A stretch of DNA of 64,000 nucleotides from Shewanella nanhaiensis (GTDB taxonomy: Bacteria; Pseudomonadota; Gammaproteobacteria; Enterobacterales; Shewanellaceae), in contig NZ_JAHZST010000005.1 in NCBI RefSeq assembly GCF_019457885.1, positions 186,001-250,000 of the forward strand, in the 5' to 3' direction. The position numbers and the translations under genes were made by a program. How positions within the stretch are numbered: position 1 is the stretch's first letter; each line of letters begins with the position of its first letter. The notes below the pieces were generated by a model. That model did no database searches. It saw only the letters and a program-made list of their open reading frames with translations, and had not been told where the DNA came from. This document shows, piece by piece, positions 9,846 to 19,971 of the stretch.

Positions 9846-9871
9846 CAATAATTGTATGCGTACAATTATTG
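9846..9871. promoter_or_regulatory. Perfect inverted repeat, candidate operator of the MocR regulator
   Basis: Arms CAATAATTGTA (9846-9856) and TACAATTATTG (9861-9871) are exact inverted complements around a 4-base centre TGCG. The core, TTGTAT and GTACAA, resembles GntR-type half sites. It lies in the 122-bp gap between the divergent regulator and exporter starts, where it could control both. Assignment to the adjacent regulator is inference. Confidence 0.65.
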
Positions 9872-9905
9872 GTGGTAGTTAAATATATTGAAATGGGAGT
9901 GAACA

Positions 9906-10514
9906 ATGCAAGAGACACTTTGGACCTTGATGCTATCTGCCGCGTTTTTCTGTGCCACTATGACGATGACGCCTGGCCCTAATAATGTGCTATTGGCTCA
10001 ATCAGGGGCTAATTACGGAATAAAACGCAGCTTGCCTCATATCTTGGGAATAAGAGCGGGGCAAACTTGTTTACATATCTCAGTTCTTTTAGGGCTAGGT
10101 AGTTTATTTGATATCTGGCCCATGTTTCACCATGTACTAAAAGTGCTTTCGATTGGGTATCTACTCTATTTGGCTTACCGGATCTCAACAGCTGTGGTCA
10201 ATGATGATCCTGCTGATCAAGAGAGTAAACCAATGACCCTTAAGGAAGCGGCTCTGTTTCAGCTTATTAACCCCAAATCTTGGATGGCAACCATTACATT
10301 ATGCAGTGCATTTACCGTTACTGGAGAGGCGTATTGGCTGAGTGGTCTTTTGGGGATGCTCGTGTTTAATCTTGTTGGGTTTCCGGCCTCGTTTACTTGG
10401 GTGTTGCTGGGGTCTACGATTAGAAATCAATTGAATTCTGCTAGACGACGAAGTCACTTTAATTGGTCAATGGGGTTTTTGTTATTGTTAACCATCCCCT
10501 TAATAGTCAAGTAG
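9906..10514 (+). CDS. LysE/RhtB-family amino-acid exporter
   Basis: Inner-membrane exporter of the LysE/RhtB superfamily, which expels amino acids or derivatives. Seen: 202 residues with about six hydrophobic segments, the family signature MTPGPNN near residue 20, a Gly-rich second helix region and the mid-protein NPK motif (QLINPKSW). GGGAGTG precedes the ATG. It is divergent from a MocR regulator with an inverted-repeat operator between them and is followed 47 bp later by a PhzF-like gene on the same strand. The substrate cannot be read from the sequence. Confidence 0.9.
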   Translation: MQETLWTLMLSAAFFCATMTMTPGPNNVLLAQSGANYGIKRSLPHILGIRAGQTCLHISVLLGLGSLFDIWPMFHHVLKVLSIGYLLYLAYRISTAVVNDDPADQESKPMTLKEAALFQLINPKSWMATITLCSAFTVTGEAYWLSGLLGMLVFNLVGFPASFTWVLLGSTIRNQLNSARRRSHFNWSMGFLLLLTIPLIVK

Positions 10515-10561
10515 TGACGTATTAAACCTTTATAAATAGCCTGATGATTGATGGAGTTGTA

Positions 10562-11365
10562 ATGAAGATAAAAATAGATATTATTGATGCATTTACTGAT
10601 GTTAGGTTTAAAGGTAATTCTGCTGCGGTGATTATTACTGATACTTGGTTGCCTGATGAGTTGATGCAATCAATAGCGGTTGAGAATAACTTGTCTGAAA
10701 CGGCTTTTGTGAAGCGTTTAAATACGCAGGATTATCAAATAAGGTGGTTTTCTCCTATTACAGAGATCGATTTCTGTGGACATGCGACGCTCGCGGCCTC
10801 TTTTGTGATTTTTAAGGAGCATAAAGCCGTTGAGGAGATAAGGTTTACAGCAAAAGCTGTAGGTGAGCTTGTGATCACAAAATCTGATGACAACTATATT
10901 CAGATGTCATTTCCTAATCGCATGCCTCAAAAGCTTAATAGTGTACCCACTGCCTTAATTGATGGGCTATCGATAAAGCCCGTTGATGTATTGCGTAATG
11001 AGCAAGCTTATATTGTGGTCTATCAGGATAGCTCTGATGTTATCTCTGTAGAGAAAGATGATGAGATACTAAAACGACTGGCACCTTTTGATGTTGTAGT
11101 AACGGCAAAGGAGAATAATGTTGATGGAGAATATGACTTTATCTCTCGTTATTTCTGGCCAGCCAATGGAGGAGGGGAAGATCCTGTAACAGGCTCAATT
11201 CACACTGGACTGGCGCCCTATTGGTCAGCGCGTTTAGACAAAAATGAGCTGAAAGCTTATCAGGCCTCTGCTAGAGGGGGAGAGCTGCTATGCCGTGTTG
11301 ATGGAGAGCGTGTCTATATTTCGGGAAAAGCGGTGCAGTACTTAGAGGGCGTTATTCATCTATAG
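10562..11365 (+). CDS. PhzF-family isomerase/epimerase-like protein
   Basis: Member of the PhzF family (diaminopimelate-epimerase fold). Seen: an N-terminal DAFTDVRFKGNSAAV motif, the family's catalytic-glutamate segment NNLSETAFV, FCGHATLA, and a C-terminal GGGEDPVTGS. I chose the ATG at 10562 rather than 10544: GGAG lies 5 bases before it and relatives begin with a similar MK(L/I)K stretch, giving 267 residues. It follows the LysE exporter closely and may be co-transcribed. Substrates of most PhzF relatives outside phenazine synthesis are unknown, and no phenazine genes occur here. Confidence 0.88.
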   Translation: MKIKIDIIDAFTDVRFKGNSAAVIITDTWLPDELMQSIAVENNLSETAFVKRLNTQDYQIRWFSPITEIDFCGHATLAASFVIFKEHKAVEEIRFTAKAVGELVITKSDDNYIQMSFPNRMPQKLNSVPTALIDGLSIKPVDVLRNEQAYIVVYQDSSDVISVEKDDEILKRLAPFDVVVTAKENNVDGEYDFISRYFWPANGGGEDPVTGSIHTGLAPYWSARLDKNELKAYQASARGGELLCRVDGERVYISGKAVQYLEGVIHL

Positions 11366-11456
11366 CTAAGGGGCTTTAATTAAATTGAAGCCAGTTCTGC
11401 CAAGGCTGATCATTTCAGCTATCTTATGCTTGGACTAAGTTGTTTGAACTTAAGTA

Positions 11457-12101
11457 CTAAGATGAGAGCCCCCATTTGGCGATAATAAACAGATCGTTAA
11501 TACTGGTATCACTTTGCTCTGGTATCGCTTTTCGTTTGATATCTAAAACGGTAAAGCCATTACTCTCTAAATGATCACACAGGTGCTCAGCGCTATGGTA
11601 ATGGGTGTACATCTGATCGCCGCTGCTCGAGGTGTCAAGCTTAGATTTAGTATAGTCACCCTCCATGGTACTAAGATAGATAATCCCTTCTTTCTTTAGT
11701 AGGTTTGCTGAGTTTTTTATTAAAGTCTCTGCATCCGCCCTGGCAATATAGGGAAGACAAAAGCCACACATAATGGCATCAAAAAGGTGATCGATTTGAG
11801 AAATATCTCTACAGTCCATTACTTCAAAATGACCACTGGGGTTGTTCTCCTTTGCAAGTGTGACCATGTTAGGCGCAAGATCTATACCGTGCAGCTTGAT
11901 CTCATCGCATCTTTCAATGAGAAAACGGCTGATATTTCCCGGCCCACAGGCTATCTCAAAGATTTCAGGGCAAACCTTTTGATTGATTAGTTGGCAAAAA
12001 AGCTCGAAAGTATCATCATAAAGCGATAGATCCATATACTTGTCTTGGTATTGTTGGGCGAACTTGTTAAACGTATTTACACTTAACCTATATTTATCCA
12101 A
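11457..12101 (-). CDS. Class I SAM-dependent methyltransferase
   Basis: Seen: SAM-binding motif I EIACGPGNISRFL near residue 60, the acidic strand-2 end HGIDLAP, VMDCRDIS, and a post-motif segment CGFCLPYIARADAE. 214 residues with a single Rossmann-type domain. The substrate is not predictable from the sequence; small-molecule methylation is most common in this group. It is convergent with the PhzF-like gene and 94 bp upstream of an alpha/beta hydrolase gene on the same strand, so the two could share a transcript. Confidence 0.85.
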   Translation of the reverse strand: MDKYRLSVNTFNKFAQQYQDKYMDLSLYDDTFELFCQLINQKVCPEIFEIACGPGNISRFLIERCDEIKLHGIDLAPNMVTLAKENNPSGHFEVMDCRDISQIDHLFDAIMCGFCLPYIARADAETLIKNSANLLKKEGIIYLSTMEGDYTKSKLDTSSSGDQMYTHYHSAEHLCDHLESNGFTVLDIKRKAIPEQSDTSINDLFIIAKWGLSS

Positions 12102-12195
12102 GTTAACTCCAGATGTTATTTTTTAGTTAGATTACTTTTTATCTATTTTTATTACTAGCCCTATGGATATTTAGCATATTTAAAAAGAGCCGTTA

Positions 12196-13131
12196 TCAAA
12201 GTTTAAACTCTGAAATAAACTGTTTAAATTCAATCGCACTCTTTTTAGGCACTTCAATCATAGGAAGATGGCCTACGCCACTAAAGGTACAGACCTTATG
12301 TTGATTTAGTAATGGGCACATTATGTTTATGCTGCTTTTATCTAATATTCGGTCTTTCTCCCCCCAAATAATGAGTACAGGTATTGTTATTTTATTTAAG
12401 TAGGGCAATAGATCACTGTTATGAAAGTCATTAAATATCTTGTGATGCAGTTGATGCTTATGAGCTTGTCGCGCTAAATGTTCTCGTTTTAACGGTAGAG
12501 GGATATGGTTTGATTGTCCGAACACATAGTCAAAATATTCGATGGGGTCGGCGCAATCGATGAGTGGATGAGGATGGCCTGCATTGAGGGCTTTGATCAT
12601 GTCACTTTTGATTGGAGTATCGATACCTGCACTATCTAACAAGGTCACAGAGATGAGGTTGTCAGGCAATAACGCCGCATAGGTGGCAGCAATTTGCGCC
12701 CCCATTGAGTTACCAAGTAGGTGGAAAGTAGGGAGTTCAATCGAGGTAATAAATTGATGAAGTCGTTGCACTTGTGCTTCTATGCTGTAGTCAGCTTCAA
12801 GTGGCGCATCACTCTCGCCGTGACCAAGCAGATCTAGAGCAATGATTCGATACTTGCCTCCCAAGAAAAGTGACATCATGGGCCAGTTGTCTTTATTGGC
12901 AGTAAAGCCATGAAGCATAACCAGTGTGGGTTTATTGTTATCTTGCTTATTTGGTTTGTTGTCCAGATAGACAATACGTTCTCCCATAATGGAGATCTCT
13001 TTACGTTTAAAGCCTGCCAGAGTTCGAGCACACGCAGTTAATAGCCGATATAGGTAGGAAGGGGTTAAATAGATTAACGTAAATAGTGTAAGCAGAATGA
13101 GGATTAATATGGATATAAAGAACCAAAACAT
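12196..13131 (-). CDS. Membrane-anchored alpha/beta hydrolase
   Basis: Serine hydrolase of the alpha/beta-fold superfamily, 311 residues. Seen: an N-terminal membrane helix (about 1-24), LHGFTANKDNW near residue 74 (oxyanion-hole region), the nucleophile elbow GNSMGA, a probable acid in WGEKDRIL, and the catalytic His in GVGHLP near the C-terminus. The helix suggests anchoring in the inner membrane. The layout resembles lipase/esterase relatives, but the substrate is unknown. Confidence 0.87.
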   Translation of the reverse strand: MFWFFISILILILLTLFTLIYLTPSYLYRLLTACARTLAGFKRKEISIMGERIVYLDNKPNKQDNNKPTLVMLHGFTANKDNWPMMSLFLGGKYRIIALDLLGHGESDAPLEADYSIEAQVQRLHQFITSIELPTFHLLGNSMGAQIAATYAALLPDNLISVTLLDSAGIDTPIKSDMIKALNAGHPHPLIDCADPIEYFDYVFGQSNHIPLPLKREHLARQAHKHQLHHKIFNDFHNSDLLPYLNKITIPVLIIWGEKDRILDKSSINIMCPLLNQHKVCTFSGVGHLPMIEVPKKSAIEFKQFISEFKL

Positions 13132-13350
13132 GAAGCACTCCTTTTGAGAGAATTGCTTTTCCTTAATATGGCTCAGGAATTATTAATATTGCTCTCATCT
13201 AATATTGAGGTTAACACAAATTTGAGAGAGAGGTAGTGCTAGGGTTAATGAGTTGCCTCAGATTTAACTGGATGGCTGTTATACTTGCTTGCTATAAATA
13301 AAGCGGGTAGATAATCAGTACCGCTCTTACTACTCCCTGTAAGAATAACT

Positions 13351-14031
13351 TCAGTGTCCTGCCCCAAACAGATACTCCTGTTCGTTATCTAACCACAGTG
13401 GGTACTTCTTCATGATAGTGATAAAAGCGTCACTGTTTAGGTGGTTAGCTAGCCATTTCTGTAAGTTTGGGTAGGGGGCTTGTTCAAACCAAGTTTTGTC
13501 GACATGGGCAAATTGACGCACAAATGGATAGATGGCGTGATCGGCAATGGACTCATGATGGCCGAGAAGGTTGTCACTTTGGGTCAAAAGTTGCTCTAGT
13601 TGGGAGATAAACTGCTCACCTTTCTCTCGGTAATAGGTGTCACTGAACTCTGGGTATCTGTCTGCATACTTGTACCTGTCAAGCCAAGGTTTAAAGTTTT
13701 CATCATTGCTTCTGATTAATGCCATTGCGACTTTTTGTTGCTCTAGGTTGCCTTGCAATAGCAGATTATGTGGATCGTTTTGGGTTAAGGCCCACTGCAT
13801 TATCTCTAGACTTTCATCAATGACCTCTTGCTCGCACGTAATGAGTACAGGAACCGTTCCTTTTGGTGAGGCATCTAACATGGGTTGAGGTTTATGTTTC
13901 AGAATAATCTCCCTTAACATCACTTGGGATCCGGACAGGTATATACCTAACCGAGCTCGCATGGCGTAGGGGCAGCGTCTAAAAGAGTACAGGGTTGCTA
14001 AGGTCATAATTTCTTTGTGTATAGGGGTCAT
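13351..14031 (-). CDS. Glutathione S-transferase family protein
   Basis: Thioredoxin-fold N-terminal domain followed by an all-helical domain, 226 residues. Seen: FRRCPYAMRARL, a glutaredoxin-like site with a single active Cys, as in omega/beta-like GSTs; GTVPVL with the conserved cis-Pro; and ESLEIMQW with the glutathione-binding Glu-Ser. The start is uncertain: an internal ATG at 14007 (MTLATLYSF) fits the family better, with AAAGAA upstream. It probably handles glutathione-dependent reduction or conjugation; the substrate is unknown. Confidence 0.87.
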   Translation of the reverse strand: MTPIHKEIMTLATLYSFRRCPYAMRARLGIYLSGSQVMLREIILKHKPQPMLDASPKGTVPVLITCEQEVIDESLEIMQWALTQNDPHNLLLQGNLEQQKVAMALIRSNDENFKPWLDRYKYADRYPEFSDTYYREKGEQFISQLEQLLTQSDNLLGHHESIADHAIYPFVRQFAHVDKTWFEQAPYPNLQKWLANHLNSDAFITIMKKYPLWLDNEQEYLFGAGH

Positions 14032-14223
14032 TTGAGCCTATGTTGTGGCTTTTGATGTTAAAAAACAATCTTGATGTTGGCTCATCTCCTTATTAGGACC
14101 AACTAAATGGTAATACCCCTACATTTTGTCTCTTTTTGTTCGAGTGTGACTCAGGTAAGATTCTTCGCGTTTTTGCGGGCTTGCTCACTTTTGTGGGCGG
14201 CTTTATCATTGAGTTAAGATGCA

Positions 14224-14241
14224 CCGGAGATTAAGCTCCGG
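14224..14241 (+). promoter_or_regulatory. Small hairpin in the trhO leader
   Basis: CCGGAG (14224-14229) and CTCCGG (14236-14241) pair around a 6-base loop, ending about seven bases before the GACGAGG ribosome site of trhO. There is no T-run, so it is not a terminator. A role in translation is possible but unsupported beyond position. Confidence 0.35.
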
Positions 14242-14259
14242 CTAGCTGACGAGGTTATT

Positions 14260-15249
14260 ATGTCCCAAGTTGTTGTGTGCGCGCTTTATAAGTTTGTTTC
14301 CCTTCCTAATTTCGAATCTATTCAAAAACCGCTTTTAGTCCATATGGAGGGGGCTGGAATTAAAGGGACGCTATTGCTGGCCAGTGAAGGGATCAACGGG
14401 ACTGTCGCGGGCTCACAACTGGCTATCGATAACCTACTTCAGTGGCTTGCCAAGCAAGATGGCTTAGACAGTATTGTTCACAAGCTATCATTTGATGAGA
14501 CGATGCCTTTTTACCGAACTAAGGTGAAGTTGAAAAAAGAGATTGTCACTATGGGCGTCGAGGGGATAGATCCTCTTAAAGTTGTCGGCACTTACGTGAA
14601 ACCTAAGGATTGGAATCAGCTTATTTCAGATCCTGAGGTGTTGCTGGTCGATACCCGTAATGAATATGAGGTACAGATAGGGACATTTAAAAATGCTGTT
14701 GACCCTAAAACTGACACCTTCCGCGAGTTTCCTGCCTATGTGAAAGAGCATTTAGATCCTGCTAAGCATAAAAAAGTTGCCATGTTTTGTACCGGTGGGA
14801 TCCGCTGCGAAAAGTCCACTGCTTATCTTAAAGAGCAAGGTTTTGATGAGGTCTATCATCTTGAAGGTGGCGTGCTTAAATACTTAGAAGAGGTTAAGCA
14901 GGAGGAGAGTTTGTGGGAGGGGGAGTGTTTTGTATTCGATAATCGCGTTGCTGTGAATCACGCATTGGAGAAGGGGCAATATGATCAATGTAACGCTTGT
15001 CGTATGCCAATTACTGAGTTGGAGAAAGCCAGTGAGGCATTTGTTCAAGGGGTAAGTTGTCCGCACTGTATCGATAATATCTCTGACAAACAGCGTCAAC
15101 GTTTCGAAGAGCGAGAGCGTCAGATGCAGCTTGCTGCTAAGCGAGGGGAAGCGCATATCGGTAGTGATGTTGGTGCCGTTATTCAGGCGCGTCGTGATAA
15201 CAAAGAAAATCTTAAAAAATCACAAGTTAAGTTGAATAATAAAAAATAG
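14260..15249 (+). CDS. trhO: tRNA uridine(34) hydroxylase TrhO (rhodanese-domain protein, formerly YceA)
   Basis: Oxygen-dependent formation of 5-hydroxyuridine at tRNA position 34. Seen: an N-terminal acylphosphatase-like domain ([11 protein letters not shown]), a central rhodanese domain ([12 protein letters not shown]; Cys177 in [11 protein letters not shown]) and a C-terminal cysteine-rich segment ([12 protein letters not shown]). 329 residues matches the family. A GACGAGG ribosome site precedes the ATG, and a strong terminator follows. The gene stands alone. Confidence 0.93.
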   Translation: MSQVVVCALYKFVSLPNFESIQKPLLVHMEGAGIKGTLLLASEGINGTVAGSQLAIDNLLQWLAKQDGLDSIVHKLSFDETMPFYRTKVKLKKEIVTMGVEGIDPLKVVGTYVKPKDWNQLISDPEVLLVDTRNEYEVQIGTFKNAVDPKTDTFREFPAYVKEHLDPAKHKKVAMFCTGGIRCEKSTAYLKEQGFDEVYHLEGGVLKYLEEVKQEESLWEGECFVFDNRVAVNHALEKGQYDQCNACRMPITELEKASEAFVQGVSCPHCIDNISDKQRQRFEERERQMQLAAKRGEAHIGSDVGAVIQARRDNKENLKKSQVKLNNKK

Positions 15250-15347
15250 AAATAAGTAAGGTAGACTCAAAAATGCGGTCTATACTGAGTGTGCAATATG
15301 AGATTTTTTAATCCTGTATCGGGCGATTAATACCTCAATGTTGTAAG

Positions 15348-15375
15348 AAAGCCGTCCTAGACGGCTTTTTTTTTG
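15348..15375 (+). terminator. Rho-independent terminator after trhO
   Basis: Stem AAAGCCGT (15348-15355) with ACGGCTTT (15361-15368), loop CCTAG, followed by a run of T. It lies about 100 bp after trhO and just before the convergent slipin gene. Confidence 0.85.
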
Positions 15376-15390
15376 CCCAATATTAATGTT

Positions 15391-16200
15391 TTAATCATCG
15401 CTATCTTTTGGTTGACTTGACGCATCTCCATCGCTCTTACTTTTTTGCATTACTCCTTCGAGTAGATCCATAGGAAGCGGGAAGAGTATAGTGGAGTTTT
15501 TCTCACTGGCGATCTCAGTTAAGGTTTGTAGGTACCTTAATAAGATGGCATTGGGCTCTTGAGCTAATTTACTGGCAGCTTCCACTAGCTTAGTTGAGGC
15601 TTCCATCTCGCCGGAGGCATGGATCACCTTGGCACGTCGAGTACGCTCAGCTTCAGCTTGGCGGGCAATAGCTCTGACCATGGTCTCGTTCAGATCAACA
15701 TGCTTAATCTCAACATTAGATACCTTGATCCCCCAACCGTCGGTTCGGCTATCAAGAATGTTCTGAATATCTGTATTGAGCATCTCTCTGTTGGCTAACA
15801 TCTCATCGAGATCGTGTTGCCCTAGTACAGAGCGAAGCGTTGTTTGAGCCAGTTGAGAGGTGGCCTGCAGAAAGTCTTCAACATTAATAATGGCTTTTTG
15901 AGCATCAATCACCCGAAAGTAGATGACGGCATTAACACGGACAGAGACGTTATCTCTGCTTATAACATCTTGGGTGGGCACATCCATGACAACAGTTCTG
16001 AGATCGACTCTCACCATCTGTTGAATAATAGGGATGACAATAATTAATCCCGGTCCCTTAACTTTATAAAATCGCCCAAGTAGAAAGACAACGCCTCGTT
16101 CATACTCCCGTAAAATTTTGAATGCACTAATAAACAGTGCAACAATCAGGAAGAGGACGGCAAAGGCGAACATGGGACCGCTTTGAAGTAGAGGCTCCAT
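15391..16200 (-). CDS. Slipin family (SPFH/band 7) membrane protein
   Basis: Stomatin-like scaffold protein of the inner membrane. Seen: an N-terminal helix (about 8-28), [13 protein letters not shown], the SPFH/band-7 core with [14 protein letters not shown], an alanine/glutamate-rich coiled region ([14 protein letters not shown]) and a C-terminal oligomerisation region. I placed the start at 16200, where AAGGAG precedes the ATG; the longer reading frame to 16260 would overlap nfeD by 50 bp. It lies 10 bp after nfeD. Slipin-NfeD pairs are a known conserved couple in membrane quality control, and the NfeD-type protease clips the slipin in archaeal examples. Confidence 0.92.
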   Translation of the reverse strand: MEPLLQSGPMFAFAVLFLIVALFISAFKILREYERGVVFLLGRFYKVKGPGLIIVIPIIQQMVRVDLRTVVMDVPTQDVISRDNVSVRVNAVIYFRVIDAQKAIINVEDFLQATSQLAQTTLRSVLGQHDLDEMLANREMLNTDIQNILDSRTDGWGIKVSNVEIKHVDLNETMVRAIARQAEAERTRRAKVIHASGEMEASTKLVEAASKLAQEPNAILLRYLQTLTEIASEKNSTILFPLPMDLLEGVMQKSKSDGDASSQPKDSDD

Positions 16201-16210
16201 CAGTGACTCC

Positions 16211-17683
16211 TTAGTGAGAGTTAGACTCTGGTGAGTGGGTCGATGTCGGAGGGCTGGCAAGGATTAATGTCAACTCCTCGATACCACCGACTGTGACTGT
16301 TTCACCCTTAAATCGTGCAGTTGTCGTTGTGGCAGCCCAGCGCTCTCCCTCAAGGAGCACGAAGCCGCTTTCATTAAAATCTTCAATAACTAGGGCCTTA
16401 GCACCTATGATGGCCTCTTGACCGCTGACGATAGGCTTTTTACGTGAACGCCATAGATACCCTAGGAGAAAGATGAATAGTAGGCTGCTTACTGTTGTCA
16501 TTGCAGCAATGACGGGGGGGGATATTTGGAATGAGACTTGATCTGTATCCATCAGAAAAATGGAGCCCATAGTAAAAGCGACAACGCCGCCTAATCCAAA
16601 GATCCCAAAACTCGGGATTAGCGCTTCGGTGATAAACAGGGCAATACCAAGAAAAAGTAGCGCCATACCAGCATAATTGACCGGCAGTAATTGAAAGGCA
16701 TACAGCGCAATGACCAAACTGATAGCACCTGTGATCCCTGCGATACCGACACCTGGACTATAAAACTCAAGTAGCAAACCATAAATCCCGATGATCATCA
16801 GTATATAGGCGATATTGGGGTCGGTAATTGTTGCGATAAATTGGTTACGCCAATCTGGTGCTAAGCTCTCAAGTTTTGCTGACTGGAGAGATAACTCATG
16901 GAGCTGGTTGTTGATTGTGATTTTACGGCCATCAAGCTGCTGGAGCAGCGAGGTCGGTGAATCAGCGATAAGGTCGATGACATTCTTATTCAAGGCTTCA
17001 GTTGCCGTTAGGGTTGCTGCTTCCTTAACTGCCAGCTCTGCCCACTCTTGGTTTCTTCCTCTAAGCTGGGCAAGAGCGCGTATATAGGCGATGGAATCAT
17101 TTAGGATCTTCTTCTCCATGGCAGATGCAGTGGGTTTGTGCTCAGGTTTATCTTCTGAGTTTGGTTTATCTTGCTTATCCTTGTTAAATGGCGAGCCGCC
17201 AATGCTCACAGGTGTCGCTGCGCCTAAAGTAGTTGCGCTCGACATAGCTGCAAAATGGCAGGCGTAAAGCATATAGGTGCCAGCACTGGCAGCCCTAGCC
17301 CCTGACGGGTGGACTAGACAGGCAACTGGAACCTTTGAGTTGAGTATGGCTTGATTTATCTCTCGTAGGCTTGAAACCAATCCACCTGGAGTATCAATCA
17401 GGATAATTATTAGGGGGGAGTGTGCAGGATCGACTTTGACTATCTCCGTGACTAAATAGTCACCTATCGCAGGTCCAATGGCTCCAGAAATACTCAGCAC
17501 GGGAACAGTTTGAGATTGTGAGGTAGGGGGAGTTTGAGACGGAGCTGCAGCGGTTGAGCTGGAAAAAACAGTGAGTTGAAAAAAGAGTAAACATACAAAC
17601 ATGGCCATGACGTAGTCGATGGCGGCACATGATATCTGTCTTGCTAATCTATATGCGATGGCTTTAAAAACGCTTATGTTCAT
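16211..17683 (-). CDS. NfeD-family ClpP-class serine protease, membrane-bound
   Basis: Long-form NfeD protein of 490 residues. Seen: an N-terminal signal/membrane segment (about 24-46), a ClpP/SppA-like protease domain (IDTPGG near residue 100; candidate catalytic Ser in ARAASAGTY), about four membrane helices (residues 290-420) and a C-terminal soluble OB-fold region ([15 protein letters not shown]). A Pro/Thr/Ser/Gln-rich linker follows the signal. It precedes the slipin gene by 10 bp and is likely its partner. Confidence 0.92.
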   Translation of the reverse strand: MNISVFKAIAYRLARQISCAAIDYVMAMFVCLLFFQLTVFSSSTAAAPSQTPPTSQSQTVPVLSISGAIGPAIGDYLVTEIVKVDPAHSPLIIILIDTPGGLVSSLREINQAILNSKVPVACLVHPSGARAASAGTYMLYACHFAAMSSATTLGAATPVSIGGSPFNKDKQDKPNSEDKPEHKPTASAMEKKILNDSIAYIRALAQLRGRNQEWAELAVKEAATLTATEALNKNVIDLIADSPTSLLQQLDGRKITINNQLHELSLQSAKLESLAPDWRNQFIATITDPNIAYILMIIGIYGLLLEFYSPGVGIAGITGAISLVIALYAFQLLPVNYAGMALLFLGIALFITEALIPSFGIFGLGGVVAFTMGSIFLMDTDQVSFQISPPVIAAMTTVSSLLFIFLLGYLWRSRKKPIVSGQEAIIGAKALVIEDFNESGFVLLEGERWAATTTTARFKGETVTVGGIEELTLILASPPTSTHSPESNSH

Positions 17684-17850
17684 AGCGATGCCCTCGATTG
17701 GTGTTGTGCCAATTCTAATTACTATTTTAGGCGATCTATCCCATGCTGGCTAACGGTTATTTGCTACGCCATTGGCTATACTTATCTATGTTGTATTGCG
17801 GTTCTTCGAGCTAAATTTTGCTTGAGTCACTGTTGATAGGAGGTATCGTT

Positions 17851-18360
17851 ATGGCCATTGCAATCACACTTGAGTCTTTTCTTAATGATAACCACGTGAA
17901 CTACTCGTTGGTTAAACATCGAAGAACTTTATCTGCACTTGATTCATCCTCTGCGGCGCATTTACCTTGTACACAGGTGGTTAAGTCAGTGATGTTAGTG
18001 AGTAATGATGGTGATTATTTAATGGCGGGTCTTAGTGCTGGTCGCAGGTTATCTGTACTTAAGTTAAGTGAGTTGATGGGAGAGGCTTACCATTTGGTCG
18101 ATGAAGAGGCACTCTTGAGTCTATTTAGCGATTGTGAAGAGGGAGCAATTCCAGGCATTGCTGAAGCTTACGGCATTAAAATGATATTGGATAAACCCTT
18201 AATTGATGAGGAGAGCGTCTATATTGAGGGAGGGGATCATTGTCATTTGATAAGGTTAAATCACCTTCAGTATACCCCGTTACTCTCAGGTACACTGCTT
18301 GGCGACATTAGTGGAGAGGTGATTGGTTCCCCCTCATTCGGCGATACAGACCTTCTGTAA
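17851..18360 (+). CDS. YbaK/ProX-type aminoacyl-tRNA deacylase-like protein
   Basis: Small protein (169 residues) with the YbaK/EbsC fold, whose members hydrolyse misacylated tRNAs. Seen: SLVKHRRTL near the N-terminus, a LPCTQVVKSVMLVSN segment matching the conserved Lys strand, and IPGIAEAYGIKMILD with the conserved Pro-Gly-rich loop. I chose the ATG at 17851: AGGAGG lies six bases before it, whereas the earlier TTG at 17818 has none. The amino acid it corrects is not predictable. Confidence 0.82.
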   Translation: MAIAITLESFLNDNHVNYSLVKHRRTLSALDSSSAAHLPCTQVVKSVMLVSNDGDYLMAGLSAGRRLSVLKLSELMGEAYHLVDEEALLSLFSDCEEGAIPGIAEAYGIKMILDKPLIDEESVYIEGGDHCHLIRLNHLQYTPLLSGTLLGDISGEVIGSPSFGDTDLL

Positions 18361-18555
18361 AAACTGGCTACTTTTCGATTACTCTGGATGGAGGCTTAGC
18401 AAGCTCTAGTCTCCTTAGTTGATTTTTGCCGACACTTTAGTCGGGCGTTGAGTTTTTGTGATATCTAATCACTCATTCCTCTTTTTACTCATTTCAATGT
18501 GTGTTATTTTTCACGGCTTTTTATCTGTTTAGGCTAGTCGCCCAGGGGCAATTAA

Positions 18556-19929
18556 ATGTTTGTCGGTTTTGATTATGGAAGTGCCAATTGCGCCGTTGGT
18601 GTTATGCAAAACAGTGAGGTGAAACTACTGCCTCTGACTGAAAGTTCACACTATTTAACCTCAACGCTCTATGCATTAGACAGAGAGTTGATTGCCGAAG
18701 CTGTGTATCAACAGATGCCAGACTCCCTTAAAGCTGAATATGCCAAGGTCCGTGCATCTCAATTAACCCGCGCTCGCAGTGCTCGCAGAGAGCTGGATCT
18801 AGAACCCGATGAGCAAGCTGTATTTGTCGGCGAACAGGCGGTAAAAGCCTATTTAGATATGCCCGAAGAGGGCTTTTATGTCCGTTCACCTAAATCATTT
18901 TTAGGGGCAACTGGCTTGAGAGCGGATCAAGTTGCGCTGTTTGAAGATATCGTCACCATGATGATGTTGCATATCAAGCAAGAGGCCGAATCCACTCGCG
19001 GTTTAAACGCTAAAGGGGCAATTACCCATGCTGTGATTGGCCGTCCCGTCAACTTTCAGGGGATTGGTGGAGAGGAGAGTAACCTACAGGCTGAATCAAT
19101 ACTGAGACTCGCTGCCAAACGTGCAGGCTTTGTTGATGTGGACTTTCTGTTCGAGCCATTAGCCGCAGGTATGGATTACGAAGCAAGCCTTGATGAGGAT
19201 AAGCTTGTGTTGGTTGTCGATGTGGGCGGCGGTACTACTGACTGCTCTGTGGTTAAGATGGGACCATCTCATGTCGATGCAAAGGAGAGAAGCCAAGACT
19301 TTCTTGGTCACAGCGGTCAACGCATCGGAGGGAACGATCTTGATATCGCACTATCGATGAAGGCTTTTATGTCTCACCTAGGCTTAGGTTGTCACATGGT
19401 GAATGGATTGCCAGTTCCGAGCAAACCTTTCTGGAATGCTGTAGCGGTCAATGATATCAGTGCACAGCGTGATTTTTCATCACTTAACTCTCGAAAAACT
19501 ATCGAGGAGCTGATAAAAGATGCCAAGCGTCCTGAGTTACTGCAGCGTTTGTTGAAGGTACAAAAAGATCAACTCGGTTACCGCATCGTCCGCAGTGCTG
19601 AGCAGGTAAAAATCAGCTTGTCAGATGCCAACTGTGTGACGGCTAACTTAGATTATGTTTGTCCAAATTTACATGCTGAAGTGACACAAGCTCTGTTTAA
19701 AGAGGCGATTGAACTGCCAAGCGCAAAAATAGAGGCCTTGATGAAGCAAGCATTAGAGATTGCAGGGGTTAAGCCTGATGTTATCTATGTCACTGGTGGA
19801 ACGGCGCGAAGTCCAGCTATCTACGATAAAATTGCTGCCATGTATCCTGAAACTCCTATTGTTGTTGGTGATCACTTCGGTAGCGTAACAGCAGGTTTAA
19901 CGCGTTGGGCTCAAAAGGTATTTGCTTAG
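18556..19929 (+). CDS. yegD: YegD-like Hsp70-family protein (ATPase domain only)
   Basis: Hsp70/actin-fold ATPase without the substrate-binding domain, 457 residues. Seen: N-terminal phosphate loop GFDYGSANCAVGV, a second phosphate loop VVDVGGGTTDCSVV near residue 220, and the adenosine motif VTGGTARSP near the C-terminus. Length and insertions match E. coli YegD. Its role is not well established; a chaperone-like function is inferred from the fold. A MITE-like element lies 42 bp after its stop codon. Confidence 0.9.
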   Translation: MFVGFDYGSANCAVGVMQNSEVKLLPLTESSHYLTSTLYALDRELIAEAVYQQMPDSLKAEYAKVRASQLTRARSARRELDLEPDEQAVFVGEQAVKAYLDMPEEGFYVRSPKSFLGATGLRADQVALFEDIVTMMMLHIKQEAESTRGLNAKGAITHAVIGRPVNFQGIGGEESNLQAESILRLAAKRAGFVDVDFLFEPLAAGMDYEASLDEDKLVLVVDVGGGTTDCSVVKMGPSHVDAKERSQDFLGHSGQRIGGNDLDIALSMKAFMSHLGLGCHMVNGLPVPSKPFWNAVAVNDISAQRDFSSLNSRKTIEELIKDAKRPELLQRLLKVQKDQLGYRIVRSAEQVKISLSDANCVTANLDYVCPNLHAEVTQALFKEAIELPSAKIEALMKQALEIAGVKPDVIYVTGGTARSPAIYDKIAAMYPETPIVVGDHFGSVTAGLTRWAQKVFA

Positions 19930-19971
19930 TCATATTTTGGGGTGTAGGTTAATCAAAAGCTTAAACGAGTT

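Noticed and set aside
16201..16260. Longer slipin start overlapping nfeD by 50 bp
   Set aside because: A clear AAGGAG precedes the ATG at 16200 and the extra residues are the nfeD tail read in another frame.
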